Both the position numbers and the translations under genes were made by a program. A stretch of 64,000 nucleotides of DNA from Shewanella morhuae (GTDB lineage Bacteria; Pseudomonadota; Gammaproteobacteria; Enterobacterales; Shewanellaceae), in contig NZ_FTNN01000017.1 of the NCBI RefSeq assembly GCF_900156405.1, forward strand, positions 1 through 64,000, given 5' to 3'. The stretch's first letter is position 1. Every line of letters starts with the position of its first letter. Shown piece after piece: positions 43,289-52,903 of the stretch. The notes beneath the pieces were generated by a model that had not been told where the DNA came from, did not search any database, and was given only the letters and a program-made list of their open reading frames with translations.

Positions 43289-44612
43289 ATCTTTTAGTCT
43301 CGCTGGTTTGATCTAATTGAGTTAATTGCGCTAATTTGTCTTTGATTCGCTTCTCGAACCCTCGCTCAGTCGGAAAATAAAACTGGGCTGTTTGCAGGGG
43401 TTCAGGAAAATAGTTTTCACCACTGGCATAGGCATTAGGCTCATCATGGGCGTAGCGATAGCCCTCTCCCATGCCGATATCTTTCATTAATTGAGTCGGT
43501 GCATTACGTAAATGGTGTGGCACTTCAACTTGTCCTGTTCCGCGGGCTAACTCACGCGCCGCCTTAAATGCGCTATAAACAGCGTTACTTTTAGGTGCAC
43601 AGGCAAGATACACAATGGCTTGTGCGATTGCGCGCTCACCTTCGGCGGGGCCAACACGGTGAAAACAATCCCAAGCATTAAGCGCTATGGTCATAGCCGC
43701 AGGATCGGCATTACCCACATCTTCAGAGGCAATCGCCAGCAAGCGTCTTGCGACATACAGCGGATCGCCGCCACCTTCTAATATTCGACAAAACCAATAC
43801 AATGCCGCATCGGGTGCTGACCCTCGAACAGATTTATGCACCGCCGAGATTAAATCGTAAAACTGATCGCCATTTTTATCGAACCCAGCAACCTGGTGCC
43901 CCGCCACTTGAATTAACATTTCGGTAGTGAAGGTGCCGCAATCGGCGAGCATATCGCTCATCAGCTCAATAAGATTTAAGGCTTTACGAGCATCACCATC
44001 ACAAAGCTGTGCCAACGTGGTGAGCACATCGGTTGGCATCACAAATTGGCGCTGACCTAAGCCGCGCTCAGTATCATTTAAGGCTTGAGTGACAATATGG
44101 GCAATCTCATCATGGCTTAAGCGTTTAATAAGATAGACTCGTGCCCGCGAGAGAAGCGCATTATTGATTTCAAATGAAGGATTTTCTGTCGTTGCACCAA
44201 TAAAAATAACGGTGCCATCTTCAATAAACGGCAAAAAGGCATCTTGCTGACTCTTATTGAATCGGTGTACTTCATCGACAAATAATAAGGTGCGCTGGCC
44301 ACGGGACTGCGCCACAGCTTTTGCTTGCTCAATAGCCGCGCGAATATCTTTTACGCCAGAGGTGACCGCAGAGATACGTTCAACGTGCGCATTTGAATAA
44401 TGTGCAATTAATTCGGCCAGGGTGGTTTTGCCGGTGCCAGGTGGCCCCCACAACATCATTGAATGGGCGCGCCCTGCTTCTAATGCATTACGCAGCGGCT
44501 GACCCTCACCTAATAAATGGGCTTGACCTATATATTCGGCTATCGTTCTTGGCCGCATGCGCGCAGCCAAGGGGCGAAAGTCTGGGGCAAAATTAAAGGA
44601 TAAACTGCTCAC
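43281..44612 (-). CDS. rarA: Replication-associated recombination protein A
   Basis: The product has 443 residues, an AAA+ ATPase (MgsA/Mgs1/WRNIP1 family). Walker A GPPGTGKTTLAE (about 55-66), Walker B LLFVDEVHRFNKSQQDAFL, then sensor motifs (GATTENPSFE) and the C-terminal tetramerisation domain. It acts at stalled forks. It follows lolA by eight bases. Confidence 0.95.
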   Translation of the reverse strand: MSSLSFNFAPDFRPLAARMRPRTIAEYIGQAHLLGEGQPLRNALEAGRAHSMMLWGPPGTGKTTLAELIAHYSNAHVERISAVTSGVKDIRAAIEQAKAVAQSRGQRTLLFVDEVHRFNKSQQDAFLPFIEDGTVIFIGATTENPSFEINNALLSRARVYLIKRLSHDEIAHIVTQALNDTERGLGQRQFVMPTDVLTTLAQLCDGDARKALNLIELMSDMLADCGTFTTEMLIQVAGHQVAGFDKNGDQFYDLISAVHKSVRGSAPDAALYWFCRILEGGGDPLYVARRLLAIASEDVGNADPAAMTIALNAWDCFHRVGPAEGERAIAQAIVYLACAPKSNAVYSAFKAARELARGTGQVEVPHHLRNAPTQLMKDIGMGEGYRYAHDEPNAYASGENYFPEPLQTAQFYFPTERGFEKRIKDKLAQLTQLDQTSETKRYE

Positions 44613-44620
44613 ACGGTAGC

Positions 44621-45247
44621 CTAATGCGCTGTTTTACGACGTTGGTCATCAACATCGATATTAGCAGGCAGTATAAAAGTGAATAGCGCTTTATCTTTAT
44701 CGGTAATCGCTTGCTGATTGCTTAAATCAAACTGGCTTAAATTACCTTTATCATCAGCAACATTGAAATGAACTAATTGAGTGTTTTTAAAGCAAACATT
44801 AACGGACAAAATACCAGAATCAATCGCTTTGGGTTTGATTTCATAGCAATCTTGTTTTTTAGTCACAAAATACTGTGCCCAAGTCGCATCATCGCGATGC
44901 ACTAACAATGCGATGGGCGAAGCATTAATCGCCTGTGCAAAATCCATAATGACCACTTCTTCGGCAAAGGGGTTATAAATCCATAAATCTTTGCCGTCGG
45001 CGACAATTTTAGACTCATCAGGCTGAGTTAAATGCCAATAAAATTGATTCGGATAGGCTAAGGCAAAGATGCCTGAACCGGTCTGAATCACTTTTTGATT
45101 TACGTCAGTGACAGTTTGCTTAAAATCCGCTTTTAATGAAGCTGTGCTAATAAGTTTGTCTCTAAGTTGCTGTGCATCATCGGCAAATGCCGCTGCGCTA
45201 TATAACAAAGGCGAAGCTAACAATACAGCGTATAATCGTTTTTTCAT
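44621..45247 (-). CDS. lolA: Outer-membrane lipoprotein carrier LolA
   Basis: The product has 208 residues. The signal peptide (1-22, ending AAAFA) is followed by the LolA half-barrel; the motifs SGIFALAYPNQFYWHL and DGKDLWIYNPFAEEVVIMDF are clear. It ferries lipoproteins from LolCDE to LolB. It lies between ftsK and rarA, as in E. coli. Confidence 0.95.
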   Translation of the reverse strand: MKKRLYAVLLASPLLYSAAAFADDAQQLRDKLISTASLKADFKQTVTDVNQKVIQTGSGIFALAYPNQFYWHLTQPDESKIVADGKDLWIYNPFAEEVVIMDFAQAINASPIALLVHRDDATWAQYFVTKKQDCYEIKPKAIDSGILSVNVCFKNTQLVHFNVADDKGNLSQFDLSNQQAITDKDKALFTFILPANIDVDDQRRKTAH

Positions 45248-45304
45248 TTTAATCCTTACCCTGTAAAACTATTCGGTGCACTAAAGCCATGTCTTAGCAT
45301 TGGC

Positions 45305-48046
45305 TTAATATTTTTTTGGTGCTGGCGGCGCCAATACTTCACGATTACCGTTATGGCCTTGCGCCGACACAATACCTTGTGCTTCCATCTGTTCAATAAT
45401 GCGCGCAGCGCGGTTATAACCAATCTTAAACTTACGTTGTACGCTTGAAATAGAGCCGCGGCGAGTTTCAGTCACAAAGGCAACGGCTTCATCATACAAC
45501 GGATCATATTCTTCATCGGACTCAGCGGCTTCACCGGGCAATAACACTTGCTCACCATCAGTAGCGCCATTAAGAATTTCATCAATATATTGCGGTTTAC
45601 CACGGGCGCACCAATCGGCAACCACGCGATGTACTTCATGATCGTCAACAAAGGCGCCATGAACCCGATTTGGTATGGCCGTGCCCGGTGGTAGGAATAA
45701 CATATCCCCCATACCGAGTAAGGTTTCAGCACCTTGTTGATCTAAAATAGTACGCGAATCGATACGCGATGACACTTGGAACGCCATACGGGTAGGAATG
45801 TTGGCTTTAATCAAACCGGTAATCACATCCACTGACGGTCTTTGGGTGGCCAGAATTAAATGAATACCTGCAGCGCGCGCTTTTTGGGCGATACGGGCAA
45901 TCAACTCTTCCACTTTCTTACCGACTATCATCATCATATCGGCAAATTCATCAACCACGACGACAATTGATGGCAGCTTATCTAACGCGGGGGCTTCGGG
46001 CTCCATGCTGTCAGAAGACTTCCACATAGGATCTAAAATCACTTCGCCATTCGCCTTCGCCTCGGCAATTTTAGCGTTATAGCCTTTAATGTTACGTACA
46101 CCCATCATAGACATTAGCTTGTAGCGGCGCTCCATTTCGCCCACACACCAACGCAGTGCATTGGCAGCTTCTTTCATATCGGTGACCACTTCACACAACA
46201 AATGCGGAATGCCTTCATACACAGACAATTCCAACATTTTCGGATCGATCATGATAAAACGCACATCTTCTGGGCCAGACTTATACAGTAAGCTCGTGAT
46301 CATCACGTTTACGCCCACAGACTTACCCGAACCTGTTGTACCCGCAACCAACAAATGCGGCATTTTACCCAAATCGACGACCACTGGATCGCCTGCAATA
46401 TCTTGGCCTAACACCATGGTTAAATTGGATTTGCTCTCGGTAAATGCCTCGCAATCAAGGACGTCGCGCATAAATACGGTTTCGCGAAATTTATTGGGTA
46501 TTTCGATGCCAACATAAGCCTTGCCCGGAATCACTTCTACCACTCGCACACTTTCCGCCAATAAAGAGCGAGCCAAATCCTTTGATAAATTAGAAATTTT
46601 TGACGCTTTAACGCCTGGTGCTAATTCTAATTCAAAGCGCGTGATCACAGGTCCTGGATACACGCCCACCACATTAGCGATAATATTGAAATCAGCGAGC
46701 TTAACTTCAACAAGCCGCGCAACTTGATCCAATTCTTCTACGCTGATGGGATTCTTTTTACGATCAGGTATATCGAGTAGATTAATACTTGGTAGCGGAT
46801 CCATCGGTTTTTTCGGCGTAGGTTTATCTTCTTGCCCCGGCAGTACCACAATACCATCAACAATTTTTGCTTTTTGCTCTTGCTTCTTACGCTGAGCTTG
46901 ATTCACAGCGCCCGTTGAAGCTTTAGTATCAAAATCAATAATGTCATCATCATTAAACCCAATACTCTCATCGTCATCTTCTGCCAATGTTTGATGATTA
47001 AATACCGGCTCATTATCGTCATGTGCAAATGAATAGGAGTTAAAGTCAGCGCTATTTTGCTCAGTTGCCATTGAATGTTGCGGCTCAGCTAACCATGGCG
47101 GCGCTTCAAAATTACCATGGGCGGCCAAATCATCATGATCGATTTGCGGCTCAACCCGTTGGGTATTTTTATTTTTGGCGCCATTAAAACTCAAAATTTT
47201 TGCAAGCGCAGACAACTTATTTTTTTGCGGCGTATCGTCTTGCGTTGCAGTGATAATGCCCTCATCAGTAGCAGACAATGTGGGTGTTATCTCTGCTCTA
47301 CGCCCGATATGGCGTTCACGCACTTTTGGCGAGTCAATAACGGGTGGTCTTTCAAGCACATATTGAGATTCACGGCGCTGCTTGAACTTATCAACCACCG
47401 ACATAAAACCACGAGTATCTTCGCTTTCACCTTTACGTTTCATCGCTTGTGGCAGTAATTTAAGCTTTTTATAAACCCAAATTGAAATTAAGCCGATTTT
47501 CTCGACCACGGTGAGCCAACTAATGCCGGTTAATAGCGTAAAACCTGAGCCTAAAAAGCACAGCAGCAATAAGGTCGTGCCGAGTTTATTAAAATACGGC
47601 AACATACTTTGTCCAATGACATCACCTGCGACGCCCCCTGCTGAAAACTCATAAATATTATTAGCGTTCATGCTCGCTAGGGCCGAAAAGCCTAAAATAA
47701 TCAGTAAAAAACCAATCAACCTTAGGGCAACAGAGAAGTAATCAACCTCAAGTAAATGATGAGCGCGTTTGAACATTAACCAGCCTGTCGACGCGACAAT
47801 AAGCGGCATGATATAAGCTGTCACACCAAAAAAATATAATAGGATATCGGCAATCCAAGCGCCTACTGCTCCGGTCCAGTTTTTAATATCGCCTTGAAAA
47901 TGCGACTGACTCCAACCAGGATCAGACGGGCTAAAACTCGTTAATGCGAGCAAAATATAAGTGGCGAGAACACAACAAATGATGAGTCCGCCTTCCAGCA
48001 GACGTTGCAGCCCTGTGAGCGTGCGTACACTATTTCCTTGAGACAA
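45305..48046 (-). CDS. ftsK: DNA translocase FtsK
   Basis: The product has 913 residues. N-terminal membrane domain with about four to five helices (residues 20-190), an acidic/Gln-rich linker, then the motor: Walker A GTTGSGKSVGVN (about 568), Walker B VVVVDEFADMM, and the C-terminal gamma winged-helix (VTETRRGSISSVQRKFKIGYNRAARIIEQME) that reads KOPS and activates XerD at dif. The linker is shorter than in E. coli (1329 residues). A dif-like site lies 43 kb away in this window. Confidence 0.97.
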   Translation of the reverse strand: MSQGNSVRTLTGLQRLLEGGLIICCVLATYILLALTSFSPSDPGWSQSHFQGDIKNWTGAVGAWIADILLYFFGVTAYIMPLIVASTGWLMFKRAHHLLEVDYFSVALRLIGFLLIILGFSALASMNANNIYEFSAGGVAGDVIGQSMLPYFNKLGTTLLLLCFLGSGFTLLTGISWLTVVEKIGLISIWVYKKLKLLPQAMKRKGESEDTRGFMSVVDKFKQRRESQYVLERPPVIDSPKVRERHIGRRAEITPTLSATDEGIITATQDDTPQKNKLSALAKILSFNGAKNKNTQRVEPQIDHDDLAAHGNFEAPPWLAEPQHSMATEQNSADFNSYSFAHDDNEPVFNHQTLAEDDDESIGFNDDDIIDFDTKASTGAVNQAQRKKQEQKAKIVDGIVVLPGQEDKPTPKKPMDPLPSINLLDIPDRKKNPISVEELDQVARLVEVKLADFNIIANVVGVYPGPVITRFELELAPGVKASKISNLSKDLARSLLAESVRVVEVIPGKAYVGIEIPNKFRETVFMRDVLDCEAFTESKSNLTMVLGQDIAGDPVVVDLGKMPHLLVAGTTGSGKSVGVNVMITSLLYKSGPEDVRFIMIDPKMLELSVYEGIPHLLCEVVTDMKEAANALRWCVGEMERRYKLMSMMGVRNIKGYNAKIAEAKANGEVILDPMWKSSDSMEPEAPALDKLPSIVVVVDEFADMMMIVGKKVEELIARIAQKARAAGIHLILATQRPSVDVITGLIKANIPTRMAFQVSSRIDSRTILDQQGAETLLGMGDMLFLPPGTAIPNRVHGAFVDDHEVHRVVADWCARGKPQYIDEILNGATDGEQVLLPGEAAESDEEYDPLYDEAVAFVTETRRGSISSVQRKFKIGYNRAARIIEQMEAQGIVSAQGHNGNREVLAPPAPKKY

Positions 48047-48387
48047 ACGACGTAATCCATAATAAGTGAAAACAGGTGGGCTAACGATACCAGAATCCCA
48101 CTAAATGTGGAGCATATTAGTCCGTTTTTCTACGTAGAATTAGCCATGATTGGTAAAATTTAACCTATCGGGGTACTTAAGTATATTTTTAGGGAGGAAA
48201 GAGTTATTACACAAACACTTCCGTTAACAAATTTGATTAAAATTACCACGAAAATAAGTGTGTAAACTGGTTAACTTAAGTAGGATCGCAAGATTGAGCA
48301 CAACAGAATTCAAGCAAGATAAGCAAATGGTGTTACACAAATAAGGAGCCTAAGCCCCTTATGATAAAACCAAATAATCAGGGTAAA
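48047..48387. other. Intergenic region, ftsK / lrp
   Basis: Between two minus-strand genes. It must hold the ftsK promoter; no terminator with a good T run or recognised operator was found. Confidence 0.4.
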
Positions 48388-48894
48388 TTAGATATCTGAA
48401 AGTAGATGATTTATCGCGACACGACTGGTGTGTTTCACCTCTTCCATCACGACATAGGTACGCGTGTCAGAAACAGAAGGTAACTTCAATAATGTCTCAC
48501 CTAGCAAACGACGATAGGCTGACATATCTGAAACTCGGGTCTTCAGTAAGTAGTCAAAATCGCCTGACACTAGGTGACATTCTTGAATATCATCTAGCAG
48601 CTGTACTGCACGGTTAAACTTATCAAACACTTCGGGAGTATCACGGCTTAGCGTGATCTCAACGAATACGAGCAGGGATGCGCCCAAGAAATGCGGATTT
48701 ACCAACGCGGTGTAGCCATTGATATAACCTTGTTTTTCGAGTCGTTTCACTCTTTCTAAACACGGAGTGGGACTGAGCCCGACCCTTTTTGACAATTCCA
48801 CATTTGAAATGCGGCCATCAAGTTGTAATTCATTAAGAATGTTGCGATCGATGCGATCCAAGTCTTTTACAGGACTCTTTTTATTATATGCCAT
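48388..48894 (-). CDS. lrp: Leucine-responsive regulatory protein
   Basis: The product has 168 residues. The AsnC-type winged helix (LDRIDRNILNELQLDGRISNVELSKRVGLSPTPCLERVKRLE, about 11-52) is followed by a RAM ligand domain (VFVEITLSRDTPEVFDKF, CHLVSGDFDYLLKTRVSDM). Very close to E. coli Lrp. It is divergent from ald, a common target of Lrp-type regulators. Confidence 0.96.
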   Translation of the reverse strand: MAYNKKSPVKDLDRIDRNILNELQLDGRISNVELSKRVGLSPTPCLERVKRLEKQGYINGYTALVNPHFLGASLLVFVEITLSRDTPEVFDKFNRAVQLLDDIQECHLVSGDFDYLLKTRVSDMSAYRRLLGETLLKLPSVSDTRTYVVMEEVKHTSRVAINHLLSDI

Positions 48895-49074
48895 TTATTT
48901 AACCTTGCTTTATCACTAAAACAACATTTTACTCTAGGTATGACCCAACTTTAGCAGCATAAACTGCTTTACCAATACTATACTAGAAATCCCTGAATTA
49001 ATCACGTTCAGGTCACGATAAAATAACAATTATGCCCATTAAAAGTGGGATTTACAGGCAATTGAGGCTCAACT
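48895..49074. other. Divergent lrp-ald regulatory region
   Basis: 180 bp holding both promoters; AT-rich tracts typical of Lrp binding but no unique site. The distance and orientation suggest control of ald by Lrp. Confidence 0.4.
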
Positions 49075-50190
49075 ATGATTATTGGTGTTCCAAAAGAAAT
49101 TAAAAACCACGAATATCGTGTCGGTATGGTTCCTTCTAGCGTTCGTGAATTAGCGAACAAAGGTCATGATGTTTTTGTTGAAACCAATGCTGGCCTAGGC
49201 ATTGGTTTTTCAGATGAAGATTATATTGATGCTGGCGCCAGCATTTTAGCCACCGCGGCAGAGGTTTTTGCTAAAGCGCAAATGATTGTAAAAGTAAAAG
49301 AACCTCAAGCCATTGAGCGTGCGATGTTACGTCACGATCAAATTTTATTTACTTATCTGCATCTGGCTCCAGATTTATCGCAAACTGAAGATTTAATCAA
49401 AAGTGGAGCGGTGTGCATTGCTTATGAAACGGTGACAGATAATCATGGAGGCCTTCCTCTATTGGCCCCTATGTCGGAAGTAGCTGGTCGTATGTCAATC
49501 CAAGCGGGGGCAATGGCATTAGAGAAATCTTCAGGAGGGCGCGGTGTTTTAATGGGTGGTGTACCCGGCGTAGAGCCAGCTAAAGTCGTCATCATTGGTG
49601 GCGGCATGGTGGGTACTAATGCCGCGCAAGTTGCTGTAGGCATGGGCGCAGATGTAGTAGTGCTCGATCGTAGTATTGATGCACTGCGTCGTTTAAATGT
49701 GCAGTTTGGCTCGGCAGTTAAAACGATTTACTCTACCGCTGATACGATTGAACAACATGTTATTAAAGCCGATCTTGTTATCGGTGGCGTACTTATTCCA
49801 GGCGCTGCGGCACCAAAATTAGTGACACGAAGTATGATTTCACGTATGAAGCAAGGCAGCGCCATCGTTGATGTAGCAATCGATCAAGGTGGATGTGTTG
49901 AGACGTCACACGCAACAACTCATGAAGATCCAACTTACATTGTTGATGGTGTTGTGCATTATTGTGTCGCAAATATGCCCGGCGCGGTTGCTCGAACTTC
50001 AACCTTTGCGCTCAACAATGCAACGCTACCGTTTATTCTTAAGCTGGCTAACTTAGGTTATAAAGAGGCACTATTGCAGGATAAGCATTTCCTCAATGGC
50101 TTAAACGTAATGCACGGAAAAGTCGTCTGTAAAGAAGTCGCTCACGCGTTAAATCTAGAGTTTACTTCACCAACCAGCCTTTTAAGCTAA
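49075..50190 (+). CDS. ald: Alanine dehydrogenase
   Basis: The product has 371 residues. IIGVPKEIKNHEYRVGMVPSSV is the N-terminal signature; the NAD loop is VVIIGGGMVGTNAAQVAVGMGADV (about 170-190), with catalytic residues Lys74-like (VKVKEP) and His95-like (YLHLA). It deaminates alanine to pyruvate. A terminator follows. Confidence 0.97.
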   Translation: MIIGVPKEIKNHEYRVGMVPSSVRELANKGHDVFVETNAGLGIGFSDEDYIDAGASILATAAEVFAKAQMIVKVKEPQAIERAMLRHDQILFTYLHLAPDLSQTEDLIKSGAVCIAYETVTDNHGGLPLLAPMSEVAGRMSIQAGAMALEKSSGGRGVLMGGVPGVEPAKVVIIGGGMVGTNAAQVAVGMGADVVVLDRSIDALRRLNVQFGSAVKTIYSTADTIEQHVIKADLVIGGVLIPGAAAPKLVTRSMISRMKQGSAIVDVAIDQGGCVETSHATTHEDPTYIVDGVVHYCVANMPGAVARTSTFALNNATLPFILKLANLGYKEALLQDKHFLNGLNVMHGKVVCKEVAHALNLEFTSPTSLLS

Positions 50191-50222
50191 ATTCTACGTA
50201 AGTTTTATCTAGCAATACATTC

Positions 50223-50258
50223 TAAGCGGCCTTCATTTTATCAGGCCGCTTATTTTAT
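50223..50258 (+). terminator. Terminator of ald
   Basis: TAAGCGGCC (50223-50231) and GGCCGCTTA (50244-50252) followed by TTTTAT. Confidence 0.85.
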
Positions 50259-50500
50259 AAGTCAAAGTCCATTAACAACCATTTCGTCATCATTTAATAA
50301 AGAAACTTATGCTGCGATTATGACTATTATTTCCCCTTTTAAGTCGTTAATTTTAATCGTTGTTAAAGCAACATTTACGTTCTAATCTAAAAGCTCACAG
50401 ACTCGATTAGCACAATCTAAAAGAATCGCCTTTCAACACTTTACCCCTACGGGTAAATTCCCTACAATCTTCGCAATTTGCTAAAGGCATGGAGATAAAA
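50259..50500. other. Intergenic region, ald / trxB
   Basis: Holds the trxB promoter; no recognised operator. The start of trxB is set by GGAG at 50491-50494. Confidence 0.4.
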
Positions 50501-51454
50501 ATGAGCCAGATCAGACATTGTAACTTATTGATTTTGGGTTCAGGCCCAGCAGGATATACCGCAGCTGTTTATGCTGCGCGCGCAAACTTAAAACCAGTGA
50601 TGATCACAGGTATGCAGCAAGGTGGACAATTAACCACCACAACTGAAGTGGAAAACTGGCCAGGCGATGCGGATGACCTAACGGGTCCAGCTTTGATGGA
50701 ACGTATGCAAAAGCATGCCGAAAAATTTGATACTGAAATCTTATTCGATCACATCAACGAAGTAACCTTAACTGAGCGCCCTTTTCGTTTAAAAGGCGAC
50801 AACGGCGAATACACTTGTGATGCGCTGATCATTGCAACTGGCGCTTCAGCCCGTTATTTAGGATTAGATTCTGAAGAAGCATTCAAGGGCCGCGGCGTGT
50901 CAGCCTGTGCAACCTGTGATGGGTTCTTCTATCGCAATCAAAAAGTTGCCGTGATAGGTGGTGGTAATACAGCCGTAGAAGAAGCACTGTACTTAAGTAA
51001 TATTGCCGCTGAAGTACATTTAATTCATCGCCGTGACACATTCCGCTCAGAAAAAATTCTGATTAACCGTCTAATGGACAAAGTCGCTAATGGCAACATC
51101 ATCCTTCACTTAGATCAAACCATGGATGAAGTTGTTGGTGATGCTATGGGTGTTACAGGCCTGAAGATGAAGAGCACTAAAGATGGTTCAATCACCGACT
51201 TAGCCGTTGCAGGCGTGTTCGTTGCTATTGGCCACAGCCCTAATACCGGTATTTTTGCAGGCCAGCTAGAAATGGACCACGGTTATTTAAAAGTACAGAG
51301 CGGCTTACAAGGCAATGCCACCCAAACTAGCATTGAAGGTGTTTATGCTTGTGGTGACGTAATGGATCAACATTATCGCCAAGCCATCACTTCAGCAGGC
51401 ACTGGATGTATGGCTGCACTCGATGCTGAGCGTTACTTAGACGCTAAAAAATAA
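50501..51454 (+). CDS. trxB: Thioredoxin reductase
   Basis: The product has 317 residues. FAD loop ILGSGPAGYTAAVYAARA, redox pair in CATCDGFFYRN (about Cys137/Cys140), NADPH loop VIGGGNTAVEEALYL. The ATG at 50501 is chosen because the upstream ATG at 50489 contains the SD GGAG of the true start. Confidence 0.97.
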   Translation: MSQIRHCNLLILGSGPAGYTAAVYAARANLKPVMITGMQQGGQLTTTTEVENWPGDADDLTGPALMERMQKHAEKFDTEILFDHINEVTLTERPFRLKGDNGEYTCDALIIATGASARYLGLDSEEAFKGRGVSACATCDGFFYRNQKVAVIGGGNTAVEEALYLSNIAAEVHLIHRRDTFRSEKILINRLMDKVANGNIILHLDQTMDEVVGDAMGVTGLKMKSTKDGSITDLAVAGVFVAIGHSPNTGIFAGQLEMDHGYLKVQSGLQGNATQTSIEGVYACGDVMDQHYRQAITSAGTGCMAALDAERYLDAKK

Positions 51455-51474
51455 TAAGATTAGCTTTTAGATCA

Positions 51475-51500
51475 ATAGCAGGCTTAGCCTGCTATTTTTT
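51475..51500 (+). terminator. Terminator of trxB
   Basis: ATAGCAGGC, loop TTA, GCCTGCTAT followed by a T run. Confidence 0.9.
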
Positions 51501-51656
51501 TAACTGCAACTTATCCATAAAGACCATCATTTAGCTCATGTTTTCCCAAAGTTTAATGCTGTAAACACAGAGGCTTTTTCGCTTCCACGCAGCCCATACA
51601 TTCTAATTTCTTCAACGTAAAATATTTAATCATTGTATTAAGTCAAAAATAACCGA

Positions 51657-51682
51657 CAAAAAAAGGGACCAAATGGTCCCTT
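51657..51682 (-). terminator. Terminator of the thrS-infC-rpmI-rplT operon
   Basis: AAGGGACC, ATTT loop, GGTCCCTT on the minus strand followed by at least six T, 24 bp after rplT. Confidence 0.9.
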
Positions 51683-51705
51683 CTCTACAGCAACAAACTA
51701 ATTTC

Positions 51706-52062
51706 TTAGTTTAACGCTTCTTTTGCTTTTTCAACTAAAGTTGCAAACACAACTTTGTCGAATACAGCGATGTCAGCCAAAATCTTACGATCGATTTCGA
51801 TAGACGCCTTTTTCAGACCGTTGATGAAACGGCTGTAAGACAGACCATTTTGACGAGCGGCAGCATTAATACGTGCAATCCATAATTGACGGAATTGACG
51901 TTTTTTCTGACGACGGTCACGGTAAGCATATTGGCCAGCTTTAGTTACTGCTTGTACAGCAACACGGTAAGTACGGCTACGAGCGCCATAATAACCTTTA
52001 GCTAGTTTTAAAACTTTTTTGTGACGAGCACGAGCGGTTACACCACGCTTAACTCTTGGCAT
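51706..52062 (-). CDS. rplT: 50S ribosomal protein L20
   Basis: The product has 118 residues, very basic: [34 protein letters not shown] and [20 protein letters not shown]. In E. coli it also represses its own operon by binding the leader of rpmI. Confidence 0.98.
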
Positions 52063-52078
52063 TTTCTAAACTCCTAAA

Positions 52079-52273
52079 TTAAGCGTAAGGTAATTGACGC
52101 GCGATTGCTGGTACGTCAGCTTTTGATACTAAACATTTGGCACGTAAGTGACGTTTACGTTTAGTGCTTTTTTTCGTCAAAATGTGACGTAAGTGTGCTT
52201 GCTTGCGCTTGAAACCATTAGCGGTTTTCTTAAAACGCTTCGCTACACCCTTGTCTGTTTTCATTTTAGGCAT
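52079..52273 (-). CDS. rpmI: 50S ribosomal protein L35
   Basis: The product has 64 residues: PKMKTDKGVAKRFKKTANGFKRKQ, with KRHLRAKCLVSKAD near the end. 16 bp before rplT. Confidence 0.98.
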   Translation of the reverse strand: MPKMKTDKGVAKRFKKTANGFKRKQAHLRHILTKKSTKRKRHLRAKCLVSKADVPAIARQLPYA

Positions 52274-52357
52274 TTCTAAAACTCCGCATTGGGATGTTTA
52301 ATAAAAAGCAAGGCGAGCAAAGGCCATAAGCCTTTGCTACTTTAAGTTTTGCCCTAC

Positions 52358-52900
52358 TTATTTCTTTTTAGGTGCTAGCACCATAATTGCTTGTCGGCCT
52401 TCCATTTTCGGGAAAGACTCAACAACCGCATACTCGTCCAAATCAGCCTTGATACGGTTCAATAGATCCATACCCAGGTTTTGGTGTGCCATTTCGCGAC
52501 CTCGGAAACGTAGCGTAATCTTCGCTTTGTCCCCGTCTTCCAGAAAACGTATCAGGTTGCGTAGTTTTACCTGATAGTCGTTTTCGTCAGTTCCAGGACG
52601 GAATTTAATTTCCTTGACCTGAACCTGTTTTTGCTTCTTCTTTTGTTCTTTTTGAGCTTTCGCTTTATCAAAAAGGAACTTACCGTAGTCCATAATGCGA
52701 CATACTGGAGGTTCAGCGTTTGGACTAATTTCTACTAGGTCTGCACCTGCTTCATCTGCCAAATTCTGAGCATCTCTGATGCTTACCACACCAATAGCTT
52801 CACCATCAATGCCAGTTAAACGTACTTCTGGTACGCCTGTAATTTCGTCATTGATTCTATTAGGGGCTGGCTGACGCCCTGCTGTTTTTTTGATCTTTAT
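52358..52900 (-). CDS. infC: Translation initiation factor IF-3, ATA start
   Basis: The product has 180 residues. The reading frame begins only three bases after the thrS stop and has no ATG, GTG or TTG that would give the normal N-terminus: the codons after the stop are ATC, ATA, AAG, ATC. With SD GGAGGAA (52913-52907) the ATA at 52900 is ideally spaced (eight bases) and yields MKIKKTAGRQPAPNRINDEI, matching the family. IF-3 genes use rare starts (ATT in E. coli) so that IF-3 represses its own translation. The downstream GTG/ATG around 52789 would delete 37 conserved residues. Confidence 0.93.
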   Translation of the reverse strand: MKIKKTAGRQPAPNRINDEITGVPEVRLTGIDGEAIGVVSIRDAQNLADEAGADLVEISPNAEPPVCRIMDYGKFLFDKAKAQKEQKKKQKQVQVKEIKFRPGTDENDYQVKLRNLIRFLEDGDKAKITLRFRGREMAHQNLGMDLLNRIKADLDEYAVVESFPKMEGRQAIMVLAPKKK

Positions 52901-52903
52901 GAT

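Noticed and set aside
42914..43300. Fluoride riboswitch upstream of crcB
   Set aside because: crcB overlaps rarA by eight bases, leaving no room for a leader.
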